From: Chloroflexota bacterium
GTDB taxonomy: Bacteria; Chloroflexota; Anaerolineae; Fen-1058
Reading direction: 5' to 3'
Length of the DNA stretch: 14,246 nucleotides
Assembly (NCBI GenBank): GCA_016219235.1
Contig: JACRBO010000715.1
Location: 1-14,246, forward strand
The number at the start of each line of letters is the position of its first letter. Positions within the stretch are counted from its first letter, which is position 1. The notes beneath the pieces are model-generated. The model was not told the DNA's origin. It ran no database searches and saw only the letters and a program-made list of their open reading frames with translations. Position numbers and translations under genes: made by a program. Shown here piece after piece: positions 1 to 7,563 of this stretch.

Positions 1-545
1 ACACTCCGCTGCGGCCCAGCAATCCCTATGGTGTCAGCAAAGTCGCGCAGGATTTTATGGGTTTGCAGTATTGGCTCGATCGGAAACTGCCGGTGATTCG
101 CGTGCGGCCATTCAATCACATCGGGCCGCGCCAGAACGATCGGTTTGTGGCGCCGTCGTTTGCCCGGCAGATCGTCGAGATCGAACGCGGTTTGAAGCCG
201 CCCGTGCTGCGTCTGGGCAACATGGCCGCGAAGCGCGATTTCACCGATGTGCGCGATATGTGCCGGGCGTACATCGCGTGCGCGCTGCGGGGCGAGCCGG
301 GCGAGACCTACAACATCGGGTCGGGCCAGGCGCGATCGGTGCGTGAGATGCTCGATATCATGCTGGCGGCCAGCCCGATCGATATTGCCGAAGAGACCGA
401 CCCCGCCAAACTCCGACCGAGCGACGTGCCGATCTCGGTGTGCGATCCCACCAGGTTCAAGCGGCAAACCGGCTGGGCGCCGCGCATCACTTTCGAGCAA
501 ACTTGTCTCGATATTTTGAACGACTGGCGGCAGCGCATTCCATGA
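1..545 (+). CDS. rmd: GDP-6-deoxy-4-keto-D-mannose reductase, 3' part (extended SDR)
   Basis: The open frame enters from before the window, so only about 180 C-terminal residues are visible and roughly the first 130, including the Rossmann glycine motif, are missing. The SDR catalytic Tyr and Lys are present: NPYGVSK lies at visible residues 7-13 (Y9, K13). The following segment RPFNHIGPRQ, then FVAPSFARQI and IERG, is characteristic of Rmd-type reductases. These reduce GDP-4-keto-6-deoxy-mannose to GDP-D-rhamnose in the cytoplasm. The C-terminus (RPSDVP, a CDPTRF segment, then GWAPRITFEQT) fits the substrate-binding half of the family. The gmd gene, which makes its substrate, follows after 70 bases. 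GDP-fucose synthase is less likely because the fucose-synthase signatures are absent from the visible part. Confidence 0.85.
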   Translation, partial: TPLRPSNPYGVSKVAQDFMGLQYWLDRKLPVIRVRPFNHIGPRQNDRFVAPSFARQIVEIERGLKPPVLRLGNMAAKRDFTDVRDMCRAYIACALRGEPGETYNIGSGQARSVREMLDIMLAASPIDIAEETDPAKLRPSDVPISVCDPTRFKRQTGWAPRITFEQTCLDILNDWRQRIP

Positions 546-601
546 CGGACGGACTTCCACCGTCGTTCGTGATCGTCTTCCATCAGTTTATTTCACACCC
601 T

Positions 602-1590
<989 letters not shown>

Positions 1591-1595
1591 CGATC

Positions 1596-3020
1596 ATGAA
1601 AGAGCCTGTGATCAAGTTTGGGACAGACGGTTGGCGCGGTCAGATTGCAGATGACTACACGTTTGCCAGTGTGCGCCGCTGCGCGCAAGGGTTCGCCTCA
1701 TACCTCATTGCCAACGGGCTGGCGTCGAAGGGCGCAGTGATCGGCTTCGACAAGCGTTTCCATTCCGAGAACTTTGCGGCAGCGTGCGCCGAAGTGCTGG
1801 CCGCCAACGGCATTCACGTTTGGCTGACGGACGGCCCCACGCCGACGCCCGTCATATCGTATGCGGCGGTGTATCACCAATCGGGCGGCGCGATCAACAT
1901 CACCGCGTCGCACAATCCGCCCACCGATAACGGCTTCAAGGTGCGCGATCCCAACGGCGGCGCGATCGACCCCGAGGGCTTGAAGCAGATCGAGGCGTTG
2001 ATCCCGGACAGTGATGGCGTGAAATCGATGTCTTTGAAAGAAGCCAAAGCGCAGGGCTTAGTCGCAGTGTTTGATGCGTCGATTCCGTACATTGAGCATC
2101 TCAAAGACTTGATCGATTTGCAGCCGATCAAGGATGCTGGCTTAAAGATCGTGGTGGAGCCGATGTGGGGTAATGGGGCGGGGTGGTTTCCCCGATTGAT
2201 CGGTGGCGGCAAAACGGAAATCGTGGAGATACACAATACGCGCAATCCCATCTTCCCGGAAATGTCGCGGCCTGAGCCGATTCGCCCGAACATCGATAAA
2301 GGTCTGGAGAAAACCGTCGAGATCGGCGCAGACGTATGTCTTATTACCGACGGCGATGCGGATCGCATGGGCATCGGCGACGAGAACGGCCGCTTCGTCA
2401 ATCAACTGGAAGTGTACGCGCTGCTGGCATTGTATATGCTGGAGATTCGCGGCGAACGCGGGGCAATCGTGAAGACGCTCAGCACCACGGCGATGCTGGA
2501 AAAACTCGGCAAGTTGTATGACATTCCGGTGTATTCGACCGGCGTGGGCTTCAAGTATGTCGCGCCCAAAATGATCGAGACCAATGCGATGCTGGGCGGC
2601 GAGGAGTCGGGCGGCTTCGCGTTTCGCGGCAACGTGCCGGAACGCGATGGCATTCTGGGCAACTTGCTGATGCTGGACTTCATGGTGAAGACCGGCAAGA
2701 AGCCCAGCCAACTGCTGCAAATGCTGTTCGACAAAGTCGGCGCGCACTACTATGATCGCATCGATACGCGCTGCACCCCGGCCGAACGCGATGCCGTGAA
2801 AGAGAAAGTGCTGAACGCGAAGCCGGATATGATCGGTGGGCTGAAAGTCACCGCACTCGATACGACCGACGGCTTCAAGTTCGTGCTGGGCGACGACGGC
2901 TGGGTGTTGATTCGGCTGTCGGGCACGGAGCCGATCGTGCGGGTGTACACGGAGACGACGCACGGCGACAAGGTGCAGGCAATTTTGCAGGATGGTTTGA
3001 AGATTGCAGGGTTGAGATAG
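1596..3020 (+). CDS. Phosphoglucomutase/phosphomannomutase (alpha-D-phosphohexomutase family)
   Basis: Interconverts hexose 6-phosphate and hexose 1-phosphate in the cytoplasm. All four family loops are present in the 474-residue product. They are the N-terminal KFGTDGWRG (7-15), the phosphoserine loop TASHNP with Ser105, the metal loop DGDADR (252-257), the sugar loop GGEESGG (334-340), and the phosphate loop RLSGTEP (440-446). The ATG start has GGAG at 1582-1585, inside the 3' end of gmd. Specificity (glucose or mannose) cannot be read from motifs. The position directly after rmd-gmd suggests it supplies mannose 1-phosphate for GDP-mannose, but many Chloroflexota enzymes of this type are dual or glucose-specific, so I leave the symbol empty. 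Confidence 0.92.
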   Translation: MKEPVIKFGTDGWRGQIADDYTFASVRRCAQGFASYLIANGLASKGAVIGFDKRFHSENFAAACAEVLAANGIHVWLTDGPTPTPVISYAAVYHQSGGAINITASHNPPTDNGFKVRDPNGGAIDPEGLKQIEALIPDSDGVKSMSLKEAKAQGLVAVFDASIPYIEHLKDLIDLQPIKDAGLKIVVEPMWGNGAGWFPRLIGGGKTEIVEIHNTRNPIFPEMSRPEPIRPNIDKGLEKTVEIGADVCLITDGDADRMGIGDENGRFVNQLEVYALLALYMLEIRGERGAIVKTLSTTAMLEKLGKLYDIPVYSTGVGFKYVAPKMIETNAMLGGEESGGFAFRGNVPERDGILGNLLMLDFMVKTGKKPSQLLQMLFDKVGAHYYDRIDTRCTPAERDAVKEKVLNAKPDMIGGLKVTALDTTDGFKFVLGDDGWVLIRLSGTEPIVRVYTETTHGDKVQAILQDGLKIAGLR

Positions 3021-3028
3021 TTGGTAGC

Positions 3029-3036
3029 AGGGAGGG
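3029..3036 (+). promoter_or_regulatory. Strong Shine-Dalgarno for the antitoxin gene
   Basis: AGGGAGGG ends 6 bases before the ATG at 3043. It is the strongest ribosome site in the window. The toxin gene just downstream has no comparable site and depends on an ATGA overlap, consistent with higher antitoxin than toxin translation. Confidence 0.65.
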
Positions 3037-3042
3037 ACGACC

Positions 3043-3297
3043 ATGGATTCTTCAACTCGGATTGAAGTGCCAGATGCGCTGTTGAAGCGGGCGCAGGTTC
3101 AGACGCCCGGTGACGCGCGTGATCTCGTGACATTCTTGTTGGAGCAGTATGTGTTAGAGTCCGACAAGGGACGGCGTGAGCAGGCGTACGAAGCCTACTT
3201 TGCGCAGCTAACGCCTGAAGAGGCGGCGGAAGAAATCGCCGTGCTGAACGACTTTGCGACGGTTGATGCCGAAGCCGATGAGTGGCTTGACCGATGA
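3043..3297 (+). CDS. Putative antitoxin partner of MazF-like toxin
   Basis: An 84-residue acidic protein immediately upstream of a MazF-family toxin, with their genes overlapping by four bases (ATGA). The N-terminal part (IEVPDALLKRAQ, then DLVTFLLEQYV) resembles a ribbon-helix-helix or similar small DNA-binding/dimerisation region. The C-terminal half is Glu/Asp-rich (LTPEEAAEEI and EADEWLDR), as expected for a segment that wraps around and neutralises a MazF dimer. Identification rests mainly on gene order, size and charge; I do not recognise a named antitoxin family with certainty. The pair is probably autoregulated, but no clear operator palindrome is visible in the 22 bases between it and the mutase gene. 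Confidence 0.72.
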   Translation: MDSSTRIEVPDALLKRAQVQTPGDARDLVTFLLEQYVLESDKGRREQAYEAYFAQLTPEEAAEEIAVLNDFATVDAEADEWLDR

Positions 3298-3638
3298 CAT
3301 CGCTTGTCAAGCGCGGTGACGTGTTTTGGGCCAATCTTGACCCGACGGTGGGGGTTGAGATCAAAAAGACGCGCCCCGTTGTCGTGGTGTCCAACAACGT
3401 AATTAACCAACACAGCCAGTTAGTCATTGTCGTGCCGTTGACGACGAATGTCACGCGGCTGTCTCCAAGTCACGTGTTGATTCCCGCCGGTGAAGGCGGT
3501 CTGTCGCAAGATTCAAAAGCCGTGACGGAACAGATTCGGGCGATGGACAAGCGCCGGCTCGCTTCACGGATTGGGTTGTTATCAAATCGGTATGTGCTGC
3601 TGGTCGAACAGGCTATGCGTAACTCATTGGACATGTAA
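3294..3638 (+). CDS. mazF: MazF/PemK-family endoribonuclease toxin
   Basis: A 114-residue MazF/PemK-fold toxin, expected to cleave mRNA at short sequence sites in the cytoplasm when the antitoxin decays. Family marks are the N-terminal RGDVFWANLDP (7-17), and KKTRPVVVVSNN (24-35) with the conserved Arg27. They also include PLTTN (48-52) with the conserved Thr, and a C-terminal SQDSKAVTEQIRAMDK segment (71-86). The length is normal and no key residue is missing, so it looks functional. The start overlaps the antitoxin stop (ATGA), and the stop overlaps the tatD start (TAATG, one shared base). The toxin is therefore sandwiched, translationally coupled, inside a run of metabolic genes. Confidence 0.9.
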   Translation: MTSLVKRGDVFWANLDPTVGVEIKKTRPVVVVSNNVINQHSQLVIVVPLTTNVTRLSPSHVLIPAGEGGLSQDSKAVTEQIRAMDKRRLASRIGLLSNRYVLLVEQAMRNSLDM

Positions 3639-4411
3639 TGGTCTTAGTCGACACGCACTGCCATCTCGACTGGAACGCTTTTGATGAAGATCGCGATGAA
3701 GTGATCCGGCGCGCCATCGACGGCGGCGTGACGCGGCTGTTGACCATCGGCGTGGATGTGCCCAGCAGCCGCCGCGCGATTGGGTTGGCCGAACAGTACA
3801 CCGCTGTGTATGCGGCGGTGGGCGTCCATCCGAATGATTGCGCCGACTTCGACGCGGCGATGTTGAGCGAAGTTCGCTCGTTGGCGCAACATGACAAAGT
3901 GATCGCCATCGGTGAAATCGGGCTGGACTACTACTGGCACAAAGTCGAGCACGTCGTTCAAGCGCGGGCGTTTCAGGCGCAGTTAGAAGTGGCCGGAGAA
4001 CTGGGCAAGCCGGTGATTGTTCACAGTCGCGAGGCTGCCGCTGACACAATCGGGGTGTTGGAACAGTTCACGCAACACGCACCACGAATTACGGGCACGC
4101 TCCACTCATATTTCGACGATCTCGCCATCATGCAGCGCGCCTTCGCCATCGGGTTGTACTGCGGTGTGACGGGGCCGATCACGTTCAAGAAATCCGATCG
4201 GGAGCGGGACATCATCCGGCAAGCGCCGCTCGATCGGTTGTTGATCGAAACGGATGCGCCATTTCTGACGCCGGTGCCGCATCGCGGCCAGCGCAACGAA
4301 CCGGCGTATGTGCGGCATGTGGCCGAAACAATCGCGCAGGTGCAAGGGCTGACTCTGGCTGTCGTCGCGCGGCAAACAACGCTGAACGCAAATCAAATGT
4401 TGGGCTGGTGA
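3638..4411 (+). CDS. tatD: TatD-family metal-dependent hydrolase (DNase)
   Basis: A 257-residue TIM-barrel hydrolase of the amidohydrolase-related TatD family, normally a 3'-5' DNase acting in DNA repair or degradation. Metal ligands are visible: HCH at residues 7-9, Glu93 in GEIGLD, His129 in PVIVHSRE, His156 in GTLHSYFD, and Asp206 in LIETDAPFL. The GVHPND (62-67) and PHRGQRNEP (214-222) segments are also typical. The family's usual HCFSG is replaced by LHSYFD, a common variant. The gene starts on the last base of the toxin stop codon and its own stop overlaps the next GTG (GTGA). Despite the name, the family is not part of Tat protein export. Confidence 0.92.
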   Translation: MVLVDTHCHLDWNAFDEDRDEVIRRAIDGGVTRLLTIGVDVPSSRRAIGLAEQYTAVYAAVGVHPNDCADFDAAMLSEVRSLAQHDKVIAIGEIGLDYYWHKVEHVVQARAFQAQLEVAGELGKPVIVHSREAAADTIGVLEQFTQHAPRITGTLHSYFDDLAIMQRAFAIGLYCGVTGPITFKKSDRERDIIRQAPLDRLLIETDAPFLTPVPHRGQRNEPAYVRHVAETIAQVQGLTLAVVARQTTLNANQMLGW

Positions 4412-5391
4412 AGGTGAGCACGCTGTCGATGTTGGATCCGATTAAGGATGATTTGCAGCGCGTGGAAACGCGGTTGCGTGAAACGCCGCTGCTGGAGACT
4501 GTGGAATTTGATCTGGTCTCCGAAGCGTTGGGTCATTTGCTGGGCAGTGGCGGCAAGCGGATGCGCCCTGCCTTATCGTTGTTGACGGGGCGGCTCTATC
4601 CATCTGATACGCAGCCGATCATTTCGCTGGCAGCCGCGGTGGAGATGCTGCACACGGCGACGCTGGTGCATGACGATGTCGTTGACGGCTCATTGCTGCG
4701 ACGCGGCAGTCCTACGCTGAACGCGCGCTGGTCGCCGGGCGCGACGATTTTGACGGGTGACTATGTCTTTGCGCTGGCCGCCGATCTGGCCGCTCAGACC
4801 GATAACGTGCGCGTGATGCGGATTTTTGCCCGCACGCTGATGACGATCGTCACCGGCGAATTGCGCCAGCAGTTCAGCGACGTGCAATACCGGCAGACAC
4901 GCGAGGATTACTTCAAGCGCATTTACGCCAAGACCGCGTCGATGTTTGAACTGGCGACGGAAGCGGCGGGTGTGTTGATTGGCGCATCAGAAGAACAGAT
5001 TGCGGCGCTGAAAACGTTTGGTCACGATCTGGGCATTGCCTTTCAGATCATGGACGACGTGCTGGACTTCATCGGCGACGCGTCGCAGGTGGGCAAGCCG
5101 GTGGCGAACGATTTGCGGCAGGGCATTGTGACGCTGCCCGTGATCGATTACCTCGACGCGCAGCCCGCTGATCGCCGCGTGGATACGCTGCTGCGCAACG
5201 GCCGGCGCACCGATGAGACGGTGTTGCCCATCGTGGAGGCGGTGCGCGCGTCGGGCGCGGTCGATCAGGCGTTGGCCGAAGCGCGCGAGTATGTGACGAG
5301 CAGCCAGGCCGCGCTAAGCGTGCTGCCCGACAATGATGCGCGCCAGGCTATGCTGCAACTGGCCGACTATGTGGTGGCGCGCAGCTACTAG
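4408..5391 (+). CDS. Long-chain trans-polyprenyl diphosphate synthase
   Basis: Condenses isopentenyl diphosphate units onto an allylic diphosphate to build an all-trans polyprenyl chain, typically a quinone tail. The 327-residue product has GGKRMRP (48-54), the first Asp-rich motif DDVVD (89-93), the second DDVLD (216-220) in FQIMDDVLDF, and GKPVANDL (229-236). Residues four and five before the first Asp motif are small (Thr85, Ala84), which in this family favours long products over C15/C20; that is an inference. The chosen start is the GTG at 4408 overlapping the tatD stop (GTGA). An ATG at 4429, preceded by AAGGTGAG, is an equally credible start and would give 320 residues. Confidence 0.92.
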   Translation: MKVSTLSMLDPIKDDLQRVETRLRETPLLETVEFDLVSEALGHLLGSGGKRMRPALSLLTGRLYPSDTQPIISLAAAVEMLHTATLVHDDVVDGSLLRRGSPTLNARWSPGATILTGDYVFALAADLAAQTDNVRVMRIFARTLMTIVTGELRQQFSDVQYRQTREDYFKRIYAKTASMFELATEAAGVLIGASEEQIAALKTFGHDLGIAFQIMDDVLDFIGDASQVGKPVANDLRQGIVTLPVIDYLDAQPADRRVDTLLRNGRRTDETVLPIVEAVRASGAVDQALAEAREYVTSSQAALSVLPDNDARQAMLQLADYVVARSY

Positions 5392-5431
5392 CGGATGATG
5401 TTCTTCAGCGGATGCCTGCGGCGAAGCGGAT
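5390..5431. repeat. Three spaced AGCGGAT direct repeats
   Basis: AGCGGAT occurs at 5390-5396, 5407-5413 and 5425-5431 (period 17-18), with a weaker ACGGATG at 5434-5440. The first copy includes the last bases of the polyprenyl synthase stop codon. The units are imperfect beyond the seven-base core, so this may be a decayed relative of the short tandem repeats found further downstream. Confidence 0.45.
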
Positions 5432-5447
5432 AAACGGATGAGAGATG

Positions 5448-5467
5448 CGGCGGCCGACAGGCCGTCG
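5448..5467. other. GC-rich hairpin before the GT2 gene
   Basis: An 8-bp stem (one G-U pair) with a four-base GACA loop; arms 5448-5455 and 5460-5467. The sequence after it is only loosely T-rich (TGTTGTT), so it is a weak terminator candidate at best and might instead be an attenuator or mRNA-stabilising stem. It lies between the polyprenyl synthase stop and the preferred GT2 start at 5483. Confidence 0.4.
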
Positions 5468-5482
5468 TGTTGTTCACGGATC

Positions 5483-6400
5483 ATGATCGATCTCTCGATA
5501 GTCATTCTCAACTGGAACGTGCGCGACCTGCTCGAGCGGTGTCTGGCCTCCATCCGATCGAGCCGGTACACGCTTGAGCTGATCGTCGTCGATAACGCAT
5601 CGACTGATGACAGCGTGACGATGGTGCGCAGCCAGTATCCGCACGTCACGGTGATTGCCAATGAGCTGAATCGCGGCTTCACGGGCGGCAACAATCAGGG
5701 CCTGGCGGTGGCGCAGGGTCGATATGTGCTGGTGCTGAATCCTGATACCGAGATGGTCGATCGGGCGCTCGATCGATTGGTCGATTACCTCGAAGCCGAA
5801 CCAGAGGTGGGCGCAGTCGGGCCGATGCTGCTCAATCCCGATCGCTCGATCCAGCCTTCGCGGCGACGTTTTCCCACGGTGCTGACGGGTTTCTTCGAGA
5901 GCACCTGGCTGCAAAGCCTCGTGCCGCGCGGCGTGCTGCGCCGCTATTACGTGGAAGATGTGGCCGCCAGTGTCGTTCAGGACGTCGATTGGTTGAACGG
6001 CGCGTGTACGCTCTTCAGGCGCGAGGTGTTCGATCGAGTTGGGGGGTATGATGAAGCGAACTTTTTCATGTACTCGGAAGAACTGGACCTGTGTCGCCGC
6101 ATCAAACAGGCTGGTTGGCGCATCGCCTATGTGCCTGACGCGCAGGTGATTCACTACGACGGCAAGAGCAGCGAGCAGGCGGTGGCCGCGCGGCATATTC
6201 GCTTTAACACCAGCAAAGTACGCTACTTTCGCAAGTGGCACGGTCGAGTGGTGGCGGGCACGCTGCGCGTGTGGCTGTTGAGTCAATACGTGTGGCAAAT
6301 TGGCCTGGAAACGCTGAAGTATGCGCTGGGCCGCCAGCGCGACTTGCGCCGCCGGCGCATCGGGGTATACCGGCAAGTCTTACGATCGAGGTTGCAATGA
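5483..6400 (+). CDS. GT2-family glycosyltransferase, rhamnosyltransferase-like
   Basis: A 305-residue GT-A fold inverting glycosyltransferase acting on the cytoplasmic face of the membrane. It opens directly with the family strand DLSIVILNWN (3-12). VVDNASTDD follows at 35-43, the donor/metal motif NPDTE at 86-90, WLNGACTLFRR at about 170-180, and the catalytic-side SEELDLCRR at about 198-206. This pattern matches the WbbL/rhamnosyltransferase-like subgroup of GT2, and the GDP-rhamnose genes upstream make a deoxyhexose donor plausible, though the donor is not proven. I chose the ATG at 5483 because the fold begins there; an in-frame ATG at 5438 would add 15 unconserved residues. The stop overlaps the GT4 start (ATGA). 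Confidence 0.88.
   Translation: MIDLSIVILNWNVRDLLERCLASIRSSRYTLELIVVDNASTDDSVTMVRSQYPHVTVIANELNRGFTGGNNQGLAVAQGRYVLVLNPDTEMVDRALDRLVDYLEAEPEVGAVGPMLLNPDRSIQPSRRRFPTVLTGFFESTWLQSLVPRGVLRRYYVEDVAASVVQDVDWLNGACTLFRREVFDRVGGYDEANFFMYSEELDLCRRIKQAGWRIAYVPDAQVIHYDGKSSEQAVAARHIRFNTSKVRYFRKWHGRVVAGTLRVWLLSQYVWQIGLETLKYALGRQRDLRRRRIGVYRQVLRSRLQ
6388..6391 (+). promoter_or_regulatory. Ribosome binding site deciding the GT4 start
   Basis: GAGG lies 5 bases before the ATG at 6397. It supports that start over an in-frame ATG at 6235, which would add 54 residues read in an alternative frame of the GT2 gene. Confidence 0.6.
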
Positions 6401-7563
6401 AAATTGGCTTAATCACAGGCGAATATCCGCCGATGCAGGGCGGCGTGGGCGACTTTACGCGCGAGTTGGCGCAGGCGTTGGCGAAGCAAGGCCAGGATGT
6501 GCACGTCATTGCGGGCGCGGGCGATGGCCCTGACGCTGACGGCGTCTGCGTTCATCGTGTCGTGAGGTCGTGGGGCCTGAGTTGTTGGCGATCGATCGCG
6601 GCGGTCGCGCGGCAGCAACAATTGGCTGTGCTGAATATCCAGTATGAACCGGTTGCCTATGGGATGCGGGTCGGCGTGAACTTCCTACCCAGCCGTACGG
6701 CGCGGCGACTCATCTCAGCGCCCATTGTCACGACCTATCATGATCTGTTAATGCCGTATTTGTTTCCCAAGGCGGGACCGCTGCGTTGGAAAGTGGTGGA
6801 ATATCTGGGACGACGCAGCGATGCGACCATTGTGACCAATGAGGAAGATCGCACACGCCTGGCCAATCTCCAATTTCCAACTGCCAACCTTCACTTGATT
6901 CCCATCGGCAGCAACATCCAACCCGGCCAGGCGGGTGTGTTTGACGTGGCTGACGAACGTGATCGCTGGCAGGTTCAACGCGATGAGTTCACCGTCGGCT
7001 ACTTTGGCTTTCTGAATCTGAGCAAAGGCGGCGAGACATTGATGCAGGCCGTGCGACTGCTGCTCGATCGGCAGCTACCCGTGCGCCTGATCCTCGTCGG
7101 TGGGCGAACGGGCGCGAGCGATCCGACCAATGCCACTTATGCCGCGCAAGTCGAGGCGTTGATTGATGTGCTGGAGTTGAAGGACCATGTCAGCGCGACG
7201 GGCTATCTCGATCCGATTGGCGCATCGCGGGCGCTGTCGGCCTGTGACGTGATGGCGCTGCCCTATGTCGATGGTGCTTCGGTGCGGCGTGGTAGTTTGA
7301 TGGCCGCCATCGCACATGGCCGCCCCATTATCACGACCGAGCCACGTTATCCGATCGAGGGGTTGACGCCCGATCAATCGGTGTTGTATGTGCCGCCCAA
7401 TGATCCGCCCGCGTTGGCGCAGGCCATCGAGCGGGTGTTAATCGATCCGGCATTGCGCTCGCGCTTGTCTAAAGACGTGCGGCAAGCGGCGAAGCTGTAT
7501 GCGTGGGAGAGGATTGCGGCGAAAACGCTGGATGTGTTTCGAGCCGTGACGAGTGACGAGTGA
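6397..7563 (+). CDS. GT4-family glycosyltransferase (GT-B fold)
   Basis: A 388-residue retaining glycosyltransferase predicted to act in the cytoplasm or at the inner membrane face. The acceptor-side N-terminal domain begins MKIGLITGEYPPMQGGVGDF (1-20), a classic GT4 opening with the GGV loop. SDATIVTNEED (141-151) ends that domain. The donor domain has GYFGFLNLSKGG (201-212), RLILVGG (230-236), and DVMALPYVDG (284-293) followed by GRPIITT (308-314). The usual EX7E is not well preserved, as in many members. The start overlaps GT2 (ATGA) and the stop overlaps the next gene (GTGA). Two heptamer arrays lie within it: residues 155-164 are encoded by degenerate CCAAY repeats, and its last six residues (AVTSDE) by GTGACGA repeats. 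Both suggest repeat-driven changes to the protein. Confidence 0.88.
   Translation: MKIGLITGEYPPMQGGVGDFTRELAQALAKQGQDVHVIAGAGDGPDADGVCVHRVVRSWGLSCWRSIAAVARQQQLAVLNIQYEPVAYGMRVGVNFLPSRTARRLISAPIVTTYHDLLMPYLFPKAGPLRWKVVEYLGRRSDATIVTNEEDRTRLANLQFPTANLHLIPIGSNIQPGQAGVFDVADERDRWQVQRDEFTVGYFGFLNLSKGGETLMQAVRLLLDRQLPVRLILVGGRTGASDPTNATYAAQVEALIDVLELKDHVSATGYLDPIGASRALSACDVMALPYVDGASVRRGSLMAAIAHGRPIITTEPRYPIEGLTPDQSVLYVPPNDPPALAQAIERVLIDPALRSRLSKDVRQAAKLYAWERIAAKTLDVFRAVTSDE
6861..6888. repeat. Degenerate CTCCAAC-type heptamer array inside the GT4 gene
   Basis: Four successive 7-base units GGCCAAT, CTCCAAT, TTCCAAC, TGCCAAC share an NNCCAAY core. They are in frame and encode ANLQFPTANL, nearly the same peptide as the fresh CTCCAAC array at 12229-12263 encodes. 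They appear to be an old insertion in the loop between the two Rossmann domains. Confidence 0.6.
7546..7563. repeat. GTGACGA heptamer array at GT4/GT39 junction
   Basis: GTGACGA x2 plus GTGA. The array encodes the last residues of the GT4 protein, and its final GTGA forms both the GT4 stop and the GTG start of the next gene. It belongs to the GTRAYGA family also seen at 10092, 10141 and 13751. Confidence 0.7.

Noticed and set aside
548..564. Small hairpin GACGG/CCGTC after the reductase gene as a terminator
   Set aside because: Only 5 bp with a 7-base loop and no T-tract; gmd follows at once and is likely co-transcribed.
2142..3044. Minus-strand open frame (300 codons) opposite the phosphohexomutase
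   Set aside because: Low-complexity His/Gln-rich translation with no motif; the sense gene has all catalytic loops.
3638..4411. TatD as part of the Tat protein export system or of an immune system with MazF
   Set aside because: TatD proteins are nucleases not needed for export, and no tatA/B/C or other defence genes are nearby; simple overlap with mazF is not enough to claim a joint system.
5438..5482. Upstream in-frame ATG as the GT2 start
   Set aside because: The 15 extra residues are unlike the family, and the segment contains the GC-rich hairpin; the fold begins exactly at the ATG at 5483.
5474..6376. Minus-strand open frame (300 codons) opposite the GT2 gene
   Set aside because: It mirrors a well-supported glycosyltransferase, has no recognisable motifs and no ribosome site; treated as a shadow.
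6235..6396. Longer N-terminus for the GT4 protein
   Set aside because: The extension is an alternative-frame reading of the GT2 gene; the ATG at 6397 has GAGG upstream and opens directly with the conserved MKIGLITGEYPP.
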